This document shows, one piece after another, positions 1 to 7,692 of a DNA stretch of 35,533 nucleotides. The DNA lies in contig JASHUM010000096.1 of assembly GCA_030040015.1 (NCBI GenBank), forward strand, positions 1-35,533, written 5' to 3'. A program made the translations under genes and the position numbers. Under the pieces are notes generated by a model. That model saw nothing but the letters and a program-made list of their open reading frames with translations. It did no database searches and was not told the origin of the DNA. The DNA comes from Acidimicrobiales bacterium. GTDB taxonomy: Bacteria > Actinomycetota > Acidimicrobiia > Acidimicrobiales > UBA8190. Within the stretch, counting starts at the first letter, position 1. Each line of letters begins with the position of its first letter.

Positions 1-321
1 GACCGGGAGCAGCTTCATCTCCTGGTCCCACAGCTGCTCATAACGCCCTCGGATCCGGAAGATCTCCGGCATCCGCTGACGCTCGACCAGGGTCTCGAGG
101 AAGCTCATGAACGTCTCCTCGGCGCCCTCGATCATCCGGGCCAGGCCATCCTTCTTCTCAGCGGTGGAGAAATACGGCGAGACGAAGAACGTCTCCACCT
201 GCCGATCGGCGGACAGTGCGTCGGCGAACTGCCCCAGTTGCTGGCGAACCGTGTCGAGCACGCCGCGCTCGGATGCGACTTCGAACAGCGCCCGTGCGTA
301 GACCTCGGCCACCTCTTCCAC
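1..321 (-). CDS. atpH: ATP synthase F1 subunit delta (partial, 3' end outside window)
   Basis: Delta subunit of F1Fo ATP synthase, which links the top of the F1 head to the peripheral b stalk. I translated 107 residues from the minus strand; they begin (V/M)EEVAEVYARALFEVA, the typical delta/OSCP N-terminal helix pattern, and continue through a helical domain. The gene follows atpF by 37 nt, the normal operon order. The chosen start is GTG at 321; its Shine-Dalgarno is weak (a GGAACAGG stretch upstream). The C-terminal part lies beyond position 1, so completeness cannot be judged. Delta is separate from b here, unlike the fused b-delta protein of mycobacteria (established knowledge). Confidence 0.85.
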   Translation of the reverse strand, partial: MEEVAEVYARALFEVASERGVLDTVRQQLGQFADALSADRQVETFFVSPYFSTAEKKDGLARMIEGAEETFMSFLETLVERQRMPEIFRIRGRYEQLWDQEMKLLPV

Positions 322-358
322 TAGTTGTCGACCTGTTCCACGACAGCCCTGTCGGAGG

Positions 359-898
359 TCACGACTGGCGGCGTGCCCCGCCGCTCAGGGCCGTGAAGTC
401 GACCTCCGAGAGGGCGTCGGCGACCAGACGTCGCTGGTCCTCGTCGGTCAGCACCTTGCGGGTCACCCGTTCGGTGGCCATGACGGTGAGGTCGGCCACG
501 TCCCGGAGGATCTCGTCGATCATGCGGCGGCTCTCGGCCTCGATCTCGCGACGAGTCTGCTCCAGCATCTGATCGCCCCGGGCCCGGGCAGCGGTGCGGG
601 CCTCGCGCTCGTGCACGACGGCCGCCTGCCGGGCTCGTTCGACGATCTCCTCCGCCTGCTGGCGGGCCTGCTTCAGGTGCTCGCGATACTGGACCAGCAG
701 CTCATCCGCCTCACGCCGAGTCTGCTCGGCCGCGTCGATCGATTCGTCGATCGCCTTCCGCCGCCTGTCGAGTGCCTCCCCGATACGAGGGAGGACCGCC
801 TTCCAGAGGATGAAGAGCGAGATCCCGAACACGACGAGCGTCCAGATCGTCAGCCCGACGTTGGGGGTGATCAGCCATGAACTGGATGCGAACAACAT
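359..898 (-). CDS. atpF: ATP synthase Fo subunit b
   Basis: Peripheral stalk subunit b, 179 residues. It shows one N-terminal membrane helix at about residues 15-36 (hydrophobic run ending LWKAVLP) and then a long charged coiled coil rich in E, R, A and Q to the C-terminus, the normal b-subunit architecture. It anchors delta/F1 to the membrane next to subunit a. It lies 33 nt after atpE and 37 nt before atpH in the same operon. The ATG at 898 gives the usual family length. Only one b-type gene is visible, so the stalk is probably a homodimer unless a b' gene lies elsewhere. Confidence 0.95.
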   Translation of the reverse strand: MLFASSSWLITPNVGLTIWTLVVFGISLFILWKAVLPRIGEALDRRRKAIDESIDAAEQTRREADELLVQYREHLKQARQQAEEIVERARQAAVVHEREARTAARARGDQMLEQTRREIEAESRRMIDEILRDVADLTVMATERVTRKVLTDEDQRRLVADALSEVDFTALSGGARRQS

Positions 899-931
899 GG
901 TGCGCTCCGTCGATCCGAGGAGATCCTCGGC

Positions 932-1237
932 TTAGAGGAAGAAGGCGATGAAGCCGCCGACCAAGCCGTAGAAGAAGGTGGCCTCTGTCAGGGCGAACCC
1001 CAGCCACTGGATCGAGGAGATCTCGGCCCGCATCTCCGGTTGGCGGGTCACGGCCTCGATCACCTTGCCGAACAGCATGCCGATGCCGGCGCCGGCGCCG
1101 GCGGCTCCGCCACCGGCCCCGACTCCGAGGGCGATTGCCTTGCCGGCGTTCTCGCCCACCGAGTTGTACGACTGGGCCGCGAGCATGATCACCGCATGCA
1201 CAACCATCACGATGCCCAATATGTGGAAGAACAACAT
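932..1237 (-). CDS. atpE: ATP synthase Fo subunit c, N-terminally extended
   Basis: Proteolipid c subunit of the Fo rotor ring, 101 residues. The core hairpin is clear. Helix 1 carries the glycine-rich packing motif at about residues 38-53, the polar loop holds RQP (65-67), and helix 2 has ALTEATFFYGLV with the ion-binding carboxylate at Glu85. Na+-type rings usually have Ser or Thr after this Glu and a Gln in helix 1; here Ala follows and no Gln is seen, so H+ coupling is favoured. Family members are normally 70-85 residues; this one has about 25-30 extra hydrophobic N-terminal residues. An AGGAG box 4 nt before the ATG at 1237 supports the long start. Confidence 0.93.
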   Translation of the reverse strand: MLFFHILGIVMVVHAVIMLAAQSYNSVGENAGKAIALGVGAGGGAAGAGAGIGMLFGKVIEAVTRQPEMRAEISSIQWLGFALTEATFFYGLVGGFIAFFL

Positions 1238-1260
1238 TTAGCTCCTAGCTCCCTTTGACG

Positions 1261-2169
1261 TTAATGACTCTCGACGGCTCCGCCTAAATAAATGGCGGCC
1301 AATATAGCGAAGATGAACGCTTGCAGACCGGCGATGAGGACGGCCTCGAAAAGGTAGATGAGGACACCGAGGGGCAGGAGGAACCAACCCACGGCGGGCA
1401 GGCCCAGCAACACCGCCATGTCGCCGGCCATGAAGTCGATGAGGAGATGCCCGGCGAGCAGGTTGGCCCATAGCCGGATCGTCAGCGAGAGCAGCCGCAG
1501 GACGTGCGAGACGATCTCCAAGGGATAAAGGAAGAGGAGCATGCCACCGCCGATGCCGGCGGGGACCAACGTCTTCGCATACCCCCTGAGGCCGTGACGA
1601 CGGAAGCCCACAACGTTGTACGAGATGAACACGATCAATGCGAGCACCAGGGGCAGGGCGACGTTCGTGTCAGCGGCGTAGATCTGGAACGACGGGAAGC
1701 TGAATCCGGCGATGTGGATCTTCTCCGCCGTGTCGACCGGCAGCGGGAGGTACCCGATGAGGTTGGTGACGAGGACGAACACGAACAAGGTGAAGATGAG
1801 CGGAAACCATCTCTTGGCCATCTGCCCGCGCATGCTGTCGTTGGTCAACCGCGTCGCCAGGTCGTAACCCCATTCGACGGCAGTCTGCACGCGATTGGGC
1901 CGCATCTCCATGCGCCGGGCGACGAACAGCAGGATCCCGATAGTCAGCACCGCGGTCATCAACAGGTAGAGCACTCCCTTGTCGATCTCCAGCGGGCCGA
2001 CCAGGTGCACCCACGCTGTCAGGTGGTACGGGGAGACGATGTTGAAGCTGTTGTTCCGATGCGTGTGGACGCCGAAGGCGACCGAGATGGCGATCAAGCC
2101 GGCGAGATACACGAGGAGGATGCCGAGGCCGATCTGCCTGCGTCGGCTCATTCTGGCCAGGAACGTCAC
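1261..2169 (-). CDS. atpB: ATP synthase Fo subunit a
   Basis: Stator channel subunit a, 302 residues, forming the proton half-channels against the c ring. The diagnostic segment LSLTIRLWANLLAGH is present, with the essential arginine at residue 232, followed by the C-terminal helices. Five or more strongly hydrophobic helices are visible. The start chosen is GTG at 2169, which overlaps the TGA of the preceding AtpI-like gene (GTGA) and has a GAGG-type box upstream. An ATG 18 nt further in (2151) has no Shine-Dalgarno. The open frame extends to 2520, but that part is the shadow of the upstream gene. First structural gene of atpB-E-F-H. Confidence 0.95.
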   Translation of the reverse strand: MTFLARMSRRRQIGLGILLVYLAGLIAISVAFGVHTHRNNSFNIVSPYHLTAWVHLVGPLEIDKGVLYLLMTAVLTIGILLFVARRMEMRPNRVQTAVEWGYDLATRLTNDSMRGQMAKRWFPLIFTLFVFVLVTNLIGYLPLPVDTAEKIHIAGFSFPSFQIYAADTNVALPLVLALIVFISYNVVGFRRHGLRGYAKTLVPAGIGGGMLLFLYPLEIVSHVLRLLSLTIRLWANLLAGHLLIDFMAGDMAVLLGLPAVGWFLLPLGVLIYLFEAVLIAGLQAFIFAILAAIYLGGAVESH

Positions 2170-2609
2170 TGCACCACCCTCTTGCGCGGCGGTCCCTGGA
2201 TCAGCTTGATGACAAAGGCCACCGAGTACGCCCCCAAGATCACCAGCGACGCGGTGAGCCCGTTCCGTCGTCCGCCAGCAACGGCCGCAATGATGATCAC
2301 GCCCGCCAGCAGCCAGATTCGGGCGAACCCCTCGAACAGGGTGACGCCCAGCTGCCGCACCGGCTGGACCACCTTGCGCGTCCAACGTCGATCGACTGCT
2401 GCGATCACCCGTTGCACCAACCATCCGCCTGCGCCGAGCGCGTAGCCGAGCAGAGGCGCACCCATGGCCAGGACCGGAACGAGTGCGATGATCACCAGCG
2501 GCACGTCCAGATATCGCCACATCCGCAGCACCACGAGGGAACGCTCGTAGGCCGGCAGGGTCACGGGGCGTGACAGCGAAGCGCCAGCATCCTTGGTCCA
2601 GGCGTGCAC
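2166..2609 (-). CDS. AtpI-like small membrane protein at the head of the atp operon
   Basis: Small membrane protein of 147 residues with four likely helices at about 34-52, 55-70, 95-112 and 118-136, separated by Arg-rich loops. Its position directly before atpB, with a 4-nt start/stop overlap, is that of AtpI or the unnamed protein before atpB in actinobacteria (Rv1303-like). AtpI-type proteins are proposed to help c-ring assembly or Mg2+ supply; I see no motif that proves this, so the function is inferred from position. The start is uncertain: GTG at 2609 has no Shine-Dalgarno and lies in a hairpin. An in-frame ATG at 2522 would give a protein of about 118 residues that keeps all the helices. 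Confidence 0.7.
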   Translation of the reverse strand: MHAWTKDAGASLSRPVTLPAYERSLVVLRMWRYLDVPLVIIALVPVLAMGAPLLGYALGAGGWLVQRVIAAVDRRWTRKVVQPVRQLGVTLFEGFARIWLLAGVIIIAAVAGGRRNGLTASLVILGAYSVAFVIKLIQGPPRKRVVQ

Positions 2610-2638
2610 AGCTGTTTCTGACTAATCAGCCCGTGCAC
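2604..2638 (-). promoter_or_regulatory. Imperfect hairpin over the predicted start of the AtpI-like gene
   Basis: GTGCAC (2604-2609) and GTGCAC (2633-2638) are self-complementary and flank GCTG/CAGC (2611-2614 and 2627-2630), leaving a 12-nt loop. On the minus-strand RNA the downstream arm contains the GUG start codon. The 2610-2808 gap is the likely place for an atp promoter, but I see no convincing -10. Two other small inverted repeats lie in it (2735-2751 and 2754-2766), none with a T-tract. Confidence 0.35.
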
Positions 2639-2808
2639 CGCTTCCGGCCGGACGCCGGAGCGCCCAGGCCGGCGGGCAGCAACTTCGGCGGAAGACGGCA
2701 TGCACGGCCGCCATGGTCCCATCCGGCCCTTGTGACGGTCAAAACGACCGTTCCCGCAAACTGCGGATGCTGCCTCCGACTATGGAATCACCGTCGAACC
2801 GCCCCAAA

Positions 2809-4278
2809 TCAGGGGCTCCACGGTCCCCCTTCGCCGTGGGCCGGCCAGACGGCGCCGTCGTGTTCACTTTCGGGGTGGTGCACCGGCTCGTCGCCGTCCC
2901 GATAGCGAGCCACGAGCCGCCGACCCGAGGTCTGGTGCACCGGGGTGAAGGGACGGCCGTGGCCTCGGAAGCCCGGCCGGGACACCGTGCGGGACACGTT
3001 GGAGGGATGGGAGCGTCGGCCTTCGTCCGTCACTGTTGCAGCCAACGCGGTCAGTTGGACGATGCCGGTGTCGATCTCTTCAGTGGCGCGTGCCGGCACA
3101 TGCTGGCCGTCGGCCACCGTCGGGGCGTCGTCGAGGCGAGCAGGGCTCTGCGCCGGCGACGCCTGGACGTCCTCGATGCCGTTGGCGGTCCTGCGCAGCC
3201 CAGGGTGGAACAGGGTGTAGAGCGCCAGGGCTACAGCCACCCCCAAGAAGGGGATGACGCTGTTCCCCGACCCGCCGAAGAGTGGATACAGGACGAAGCC
3301 GGACAGCACCGCCGTCCAGGCCCACAGGATCACCACCGTGCGACGCGACCCATGGCCCAACCGGAGCAACCGGTGATGGAGATGGTCCTTGTCGGCGTGA
3401 TGGAAGCTCGTGCCCCGTGCCGTGCGTCGCACGAAGGCGAAGGCCATGTCGGCGATGGGCACTCCCAGGATGAAGATCGGGATGAACAGCGGGGCGAAGA
3501 AGAAGTAGGCCTGGCCGCTGTACTCGGGGGTGCGGCCTCCGATGACCATGGTGGCGGCGGCCATGAGCAGTCCCAGGAACAGCGCTCCGGCATCCCCCAT
3601 GAAGGCCCTGGCCACGGGGAAGTTGTGGGGCAGGAAGCCCAGGCACACCCCGCAAGTGATCACGGCGACGAGCGGCCCGATGTTGTCGGCCGGGAGCACG
3701 CCCAAATCGACCAGGCGCAGCCCGTAGACGGCCAGGGCGCCCGCGGCGATGGCCACCACTCCCGCCGCCAGGCCGTCGAGCCCGTCGATCAGGTTCACGG
3801 CGTTGGTGATCACCACCACCCACAAGGCGGTGAGGAGCGGCGTCACCTGGGGGGACAGCACCAAGAACCCCACGAAGGGGATCTTGAACTGGAACATGGT
3901 GACCCCCATGTAGACGAGCACCATGGCCGCCAGCACCTGCCCGGCCATCTTGGCCGGCGCCGACATGTCCCGATAGTCGTCGATCGTCCCCACGCCGAAG
4001 ATGACCGCCGCCCCCAGCACCAGCCCCAGCGGCTCCGACGACCCCACGAAGACCGATCGCAGCGAAGGGAGGAAGCCGGCCACGCCCATGGCCAAGAGGA
4101 AGGCGATGAACATGGCCGCCCCGCCTCCGAGCGGCGTCGTCCGCAGGTGGACGCGCCGTTCGTCGGGCTCGACGACGAAGCCGAAGCGGGTGGCCAGCCG
4201 CCGGATGGGGAAGAGCAGCAGGTAGGTCCCCACCGCCGAGACCGCCGCGACGCCGGCGTAGGCCCCCAGCGGGGGCAC
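2809..4278 (-). CDS. WecA/TagO-family undecaprenyl-phosphate sugar-1-phosphate transferase
   Basis: Polytopic membrane enzyme of 489 residues that transfers a (GlcNAc-type) sugar-1-phosphate to decaprenyl or undecaprenyl phosphate, the first step of linkage-unit or envelope polysaccharide synthesis. Family motifs are visible in order: the Mg2+ site DDYRD (100-104), NAVNLIDGLDGLAAG (159-173), FMGDAG (227-232) and the cytoplasmic HLHHRLLRLGHG loop (299-310). This matches the rfe/wecA gene that precedes the atp operon in mycobacteria. The start is GTG at 4278, 6 nt after the glyA stop, with GAGGG before it. Unusual: about 125 hydrophilic C-terminal residues (from about 362) follow the last helix, longer than in ordinary WecA. 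Confidence 0.88.
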   Translation of the reverse strand: MPPLGAYAGVAAVSAVGTYLLLFPIRRLATRFGFVVEPDERRVHLRTTPLGGGAAMFIAFLLAMGVAGFLPSLRSVFVGSSEPLGLVLGAAVIFGVGTIDDYRDMSAPAKMAGQVLAAMVLVYMGVTMFQFKIPFVGFLVLSPQVTPLLTALWVVVITNAVNLIDGLDGLAAGVVAIAAGALAVYGLRLVDLGVLPADNIGPLVAVITCGVCLGFLPHNFPVARAFMGDAGALFLGLLMAAATMVIGGRTPEYSGQAYFFFAPLFIPIFILGVPIADMAFAFVRRTARGTSFHHADKDHLHHRLLRLGHGSRRTVVILWAWTAVLSGFVLYPLFGGSGNSVIPFLGVAVALALYTLFHPGLRRTANGIEDVQASPAQSPARLDDAPTVADGQHVPARATEEIDTGIVQLTALAATVTDEGRRSHPSNVSRTVSRPGFRGHGRPFTPVHQTSGRRLVARYRDGDEPVHHPESEHDGAVWPAHGEGGPWSP

Positions 4279-4284
4279 GAGCCC

Positions 4285-5604
4285 TCAGCCCCTCTCGGCG
4301 CCGGTCGCCCCCGGGACCAGCATGGGATAGGGCGGGAAGGCGGCGCACAGCTCGGCCACCTCCTGGCGCACGGAAGCGAGGGCGGCGTCGTCGTTGCGGC
4401 TGCGCAGGCACCGGGTGATGAGAGCGGCGATGCGAGCCATCTCGCCCGGGCCCATTCCGGCGGTCGTCTCGGCGGCGGCGCCCAGGCGCAGCCCCGAGGT
4501 GACGAAGGCGGAGCGGGGGTCGTCGGGGATGGTGTTGCGGTTCAACGTGATGCCGGAGCGGTCGAGGACCTCCTGGGCTTCCTTGCCGGTGAGCTCGGCG
4601 TCGAAGGGGCGCAGGTCGACCAGCATGAGGTGGTTGTCGGTGCCCCCCGATACCAGCCGGACACCCTCGCCAGCCAGCCCGGCGGCCAGAGCCCGGGTGT
4701 TGTCCACCACGGCGGCGGCGTAGGCCCGGAAGGCAGGGGTCTCGGCCTCGGCGAAGCAAACCGCCTTGGCCGCGATGACGTGCTCGAGCGGACCGCCCTG
4801 CAGCCCGGGAAAGACCGCCGAGTCGATGGCCTTGGCCAGATCGGCCCGGGACAAGATGGCGCCGCCACGTGGCCCGCGCAGGGTCTTGTGGGTGGTGAGG
4901 GTGACCACGTCGGCGATCCCGACCGGCGAGGGGTGTACGCCGCCGGCCACCAGCCCGGCCGGGTGGGCCAGGTCGAACATCAACAGCGCCCCGACCGAGT
5001 CGGCGATCTCGCGGAACGGCTCGGCTTCGATCACCCGGGGGTAGGCGGTGGCACCGGCCACGATGAGCTTGGGACGCTCGGTCTTGGCCAGTGCGGCCAC
5101 CTGGTCGAAGTCGATCACCTCGCCGGGAGCCTCAGGGTCGTCGGAAGCGGGGGTGAGCCCGTAGGCCACGAAGCGCCAGACGTGGCTGGTGATGCTGGCC
5201 GGCGACCCGTGGGTCAAGTGGCCGCCCTGGTCCAGCCGCATGGCCAGCACGGTGTCGCCAGGCTGGAGCAACGCCTGGTACACGGCCAGGTTGGCATTGG
5301 CGCCGGCGTGCGGCTGCACGTTGGCGTGCTCCGCCCCGAACAGCGAGCAGGCTCGCGTCCGGGCCAGCTCCTCGACCTCGTCGATGATCCGGTTGCCGCC
5401 GTAGTAGCGCCGGCCCGGATATCCCTCGGCGTACTTGTTGGTGAGCACCGATCCCATCGCCGCCAGCACGGCCGTCGAGGTGAAGTTCTCCGAGGCGATC
5501 AACTGCAAGGTGGTGGACTGACGGTCGACCTCCTGGCCGATGAGATCGGCCACTTCGGGGTCCTCGGCCAGCCATGCGTCGAAGGGAGTCCCCGACCGCG
5601 TCAT
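4285..5604 (-). CDS. glyA: Serine hydroxymethyltransferase
   Basis: PLP enzyme converting serine and tetrahydrofolate to glycine and methylene-THF, 439 residues. Seen: LIASENF (35-41), [14 protein letters not shown] (57-70), the [14 protein letters not shown] segment, Asp211/His214 in DLAHPAGL, and the PLP lysine Lys240 in [12 protein letters not shown]. The protein is somewhat divergent: AHPAGL replaces the common AHIAGL, and PHAGANAN replaces PHSGSQAN. The ATG at 5604 overlaps the rpiB stop (ATGA), which fixes the start and implies translational coupling; the frame stays open to 5904 but only as an rpiB shadow. It sits between rpiB and the WecA-type gene in one transcription unit. Confidence 0.96.
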   Translation of the reverse strand: MTRSGTPFDAWLAEDPEVADLIGQEVDRQSTTLQLIASENFTSTAVLAAMGSVLTNKYAEGYPGRRYYGGNRIIDEVEELARTRACSLFGAEHANVQPHAGANANLAVYQALLQPGDTVLAMRLDQGGHLTHGSPASITSHVWRFVAYGLTPASDDPEAPGEVIDFDQVAALAKTERPKLIVAGATAYPRVIEAEPFREIADSVGALLMFDLAHPAGLVAGGVHPSPVGIADVVTLTTHKTLRGPRGGAILSRADLAKAIDSAVFPGLQGGPLEHVIAAKAVCFAEAETPAFRAYAAAVVDNTRALAAGLAGEGVRLVSGGTDNHLMLVDLRPFDAELTGKEAQEVLDRSGITLNRNTIPDDPRSAFVTSGLRLGAAAETTAGMGPGEMARIAALITRCLRSRNDDAALASVRQEVAELCAAFPPYPMLVPGATGAERG

Positions 5605-6089
5605 GGCCGGACCCCCGCTGCCGGCGAGCGGCCCACCGACATGGAGGTTGCGGCCTCTTCCAACCCGGCGAGCTCGGCCACCCTCCGGCTGTGGCGGCCC
5701 TCGGCGGGACGGGCGTCGAGGAAGGCGGACAGCGCGTCCTTGGCCACCTGCTCGCCGACGATTCGGCCGCCGAGGCATAGGACGTTGGCGTGGTTGTGCT
5801 CGCGGGCCAGGCGCGCCGTGGTCACGTCGTGGACGACGGCGGCGCGCACCCCGGGCACCTTGTTGGCGGCCATGGCGATCCCGATGCCCGTCCCGCACAC
5901 GCACACCCCGAGATCGGCGGCGCCGGTGGCCACGGCGCGGCCCACCGCCGCCCCGTACTCCGGGTAGTCCACCGGCTCCTCGGAATCGGTCCCGAGGTCG
6001 GTCACGTCGTGACCGAGCCTGTCGAGGTCGCTCTTGAGCAATTGCTTCATGGGGAACCCGGCGTGGTCGGCGCCCACCACGATCCGCAT
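5601..6089 (-). CDS. rpiB: Ribose-5-phosphate isomerase B
   Basis: Interconverts ribose-5-phosphate and ribulose-5-phosphate in the pentose phosphate pathway. The 162-residue protein starts [11 protein letters not shown] and has the RpiB motifs GADHAG (6-11), the active-site Cys65 in [13 protein letters not shown], and [12 protein letters not shown] (98-109). The C-terminus is about 15 residues longer than a minimal RpiB. The ATG at 6089 is chosen because the homologous region begins there and a TAGGCT box ends 8 nt upstream (7 nt between), the leaderless layout seen elsewhere in the window; an in-frame ATG at 6134 would lie upstream of that box. It heads rpiB-glyA-wecA and is divergent from the thiolase-like gene. 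Confidence 0.94.
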   Translation of the reverse strand: MRIVVGADHAGFPMKQLLKSDLDRLGHDVTDLGTDSEEPVDYPEYGAAVGRAVATGAADLGVCVCGTGIGIAMAANKVPGVRAAVVHDVTTARLAREHNHANVLCLGGRIVGEQVAKDALSAFLDARPAEGRHSRRVAELAGLEEAATSMSVGRSPAAGVRP

Positions 6090-6096
6090 GACGGCC

Positions 6097-6106
6097 AGCC
6101 TACGCT
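6097..6106. promoter_or_regulatory. Symmetric, overlapping -10 boxes for divergent rpiB and thiolase-like gene
   Basis: The 10-mer AGCCTACGCT reads TACGCT on plus (6101-6106) and TAGGCT on minus (6102-6097), sharing one TA step. The minus box leaves 7 nt to the rpiB ATG. The plus box leaves 8 nt to GTG 6115 and 14 nt to ATG 6121. Both fit TANNNT -10 boxes in a gap of only 31 bp. No -35 was assigned. Confidence 0.5.
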
Positions 6107-6120
6107 CGGCGCCCGTGGCC

Positions 6121-7692
6121 ATGGACTCACGCACACCGGTGGTCGTCGGCGTGGGCCAGGTGCTCGCTCACCACGATCCCACTGCACCCGTCGCCGAGCG
6201 TCTCGAGCCGGTCGCGCTCATGGCTCGAGCCTTGGAACAGGCCGCCGACGACTGCGGGCCCGGCGGGCCCGGGAGGCGGCTCTTGGAGCGGGCCCAGTCG
6301 CTCCGGGTGCTGCGCCCCCTCAGCTGGTCCTATGACGACCCCGCCCGGCTGGTGGCCGGCCTCCTCGGCATCGACCCACCCGAGCACGCCCAGAGCGCCA
6401 TCGGGGGCGACGGGCCCCAGGCCGTCGCCGCCGCCAGCGCGGCTGAGATCGCCGCCGGGCGCCTCGACGTCGTCCTCCTCGCCGGTGCGGACTGCATCGC
6501 CAGCCGAGTGGCGGCATACCGAGCCGGTGTGACGCCGGCATGGACGATCGAGACGATCGAGACGATCGAGACGATCGAGACGACCGAGCCGTCCCATGAC
6601 CGAGCCGCCTCGGAGCTCGGGTCCGACCGGGAGCCGGTGACGTCGGTCGAGCACGAACGGGGCCTGGACAGGCCTCGAAACGTGTTCCCGCTCTTCGAGA
6701 ACGCGCTGCGGGCGACGACGGGCGAGTCGATCGAGGAGCACCGGGCGCGGGTGGCCCGGCTGTGGTCCCGCTTCTCGAAGGTGGCGGCGGACAATCCCTT
6801 CGCCTGGTCGCGCCGCTTCTACACCCCCGAGGAGATCGCCGGCGTGGGCGACGAGAACCGCATGATCGCCTTCCCGTATCCCAAGCTGATGAACGCCAAC
6901 GACCGTGTGGACATGGGAGCAGCGCTGGTGCTGTGCTCCCTCGAGGCGGCGCGGCGCGCCGGGGTACCAAGCGAGCGGATGGTCTTCCCCCTGTCAGCCG
7001 CCGTCGCCAACGACCACTGGTTCCTCACCCAGCGCGACGAATTGCACCGCTCCCCCGCCATCGCCGCCTGCGCCACCGCCGCCTTCGCCGAGGCGGGTAT
7101 GGGGCTCGACGACGTGGACCTCGTGGACCTGTACTCGTGCTTCCCTTGCGCCGTGCAGATGGCGGCGAACGCCATCGGACTGGACCTCGAGGACACGAGC
7201 CGCACGCCGACGGTGACGGGGGGCCTCACCTTCGCCGGCGGGCCCGGGAACAACTACGTGACCCACTCCCTGGCGACCATGACCGGGCACCTGCGCCGTC
7301 AACCCGGTGCGGTGGGCTTGGTGACGGGACTGGGCTGGTACGCCACCAAACACGCGCTCGGTCTGTGGTCCAGCGCGCCGCCGACCCGGCCGTTCCGCCA
7401 CGTGTCGGCCCAGGACGAGGTGGACCGGCTTCCGAGACGCCGGGCCTCCAGGGCAGGCGACACGGCCGTCGCCGGCAGCGACGGCGTGCTCAGGGTGGAG
7501 ACCTACACCGTGGTCCACGGCCGCCGCGGGGAGCCGCGGCTCGGAATCTTCTCCTTGCTCGACGAGGACGGGGCACGCGCCTGGGGGAACGCCGACGACG
7601 TCGACGTGCTCGAAGAGCTCGAGGCTCACGAGGGATGCGGCCGGAGGGCGAAGCTCCTCGCCGACGGCCGCGTCGAGCTCACCGGAGACTGA
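6121..7692 (+). CDS. Thiolase-like protein (TLP1/SCP-x type) lacking the catalytic cysteine
   Basis: A thiolase-fold protein of 523 residues with a C-terminal extension (from about 425) resembling the OB-like domain of mycobacterial TLP1. The N-terminal thiolase half is recognisable, but where thiolases have C-x-S-G-x-Q the protein has GGDGPQ (95-100), so the acyl-accepting Cys is absent. The HDCF/NEAF position reads YSCF (338-341), and the GHP position reads GGPGNNY. It is therefore probably not an acetyl-CoA acetyltransferase despite the usual database name; a lipid- or CoA-binding role is inference. ATG 6121 is chosen; GTG 6115 is equally possible. Residues 142-156 are a Thr-Ile-Glu repeat. 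The 3' end overlaps the convergent Sua5 gene by 14 bp. Confidence 0.8.
   Translation: MDSRTPVVVGVGQVLAHHDPTAPVAERLEPVALMARALEQAADDCGPGGPGRRLLERAQSLRVLRPLSWSYDDPARLVAGLLGIDPPEHAQSAIGGDGPQAVAAASAAEIAAGRLDVVLLAGADCIASRVAAYRAGVTPAWTIETIETIETIETTEPSHDRAASELGSDREPVTSVEHERGLDRPRNVFPLFENALRATTGESIEEHRARVARLWSRFSKVAADNPFAWSRRFYTPEEIAGVGDENRMIAFPYPKLMNANDRVDMGAALVLCSLEAARRAGVPSERMVFPLSAAVANDHWFLTQRDELHRSPAIAACATAAFAEAGMGLDDVDLVDLYSCFPCAVQMAANAIGLDLEDTSRTPTVTGGLTFAGGPGNNYVTHSLATMTGHLRRQPGAVGLVTGLGWYATKHALGLWSSAPPTRPFRHVSAQDEVDRLPRRRASRAGDTAVAGSDGVLRVETYTVVHGRRGEPRLGIFSLLDEDGARAWGNADDVDVLEELEAHEGCGRRAKLLADGRVELTGD
6543..6587 (+). repeat. 9-bp tandem repeat inside the thiolase-like gene
   Basis: Four perfect copies of GACGATCGA (6543-6578) are followed by one copy with a single change (6579-6587). 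It encodes Thr-Ile-Glu units at about residues 142-156, between thiolase motifs and probably in a surface loop. A 9-bp unit keeps the frame when copy number changes. Confidence 0.95.

Noticed and set aside
932-1237. Sodium-coupled c ring
   Set aside because: Ala follows the key Glu85 and helix 1 lacks the usual Gln, so the sodium ligands are not complete.
2735-2751. ACGGTC-AAAAC-GACCGT hairpin considered as an intrinsic terminator
   Set aside because: Six-bp stem with no T-tract on either strand; at most a small operator-like repeat.
2713-5967. Very long plus-strand open frame antisense to the WecA-type gene and glyA
   Set aside because: Composition is His/Gly/Gln/Arg-rich, with no domain; the minus strand carries full conserved enzymes. 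It is a GC-rich shadow.
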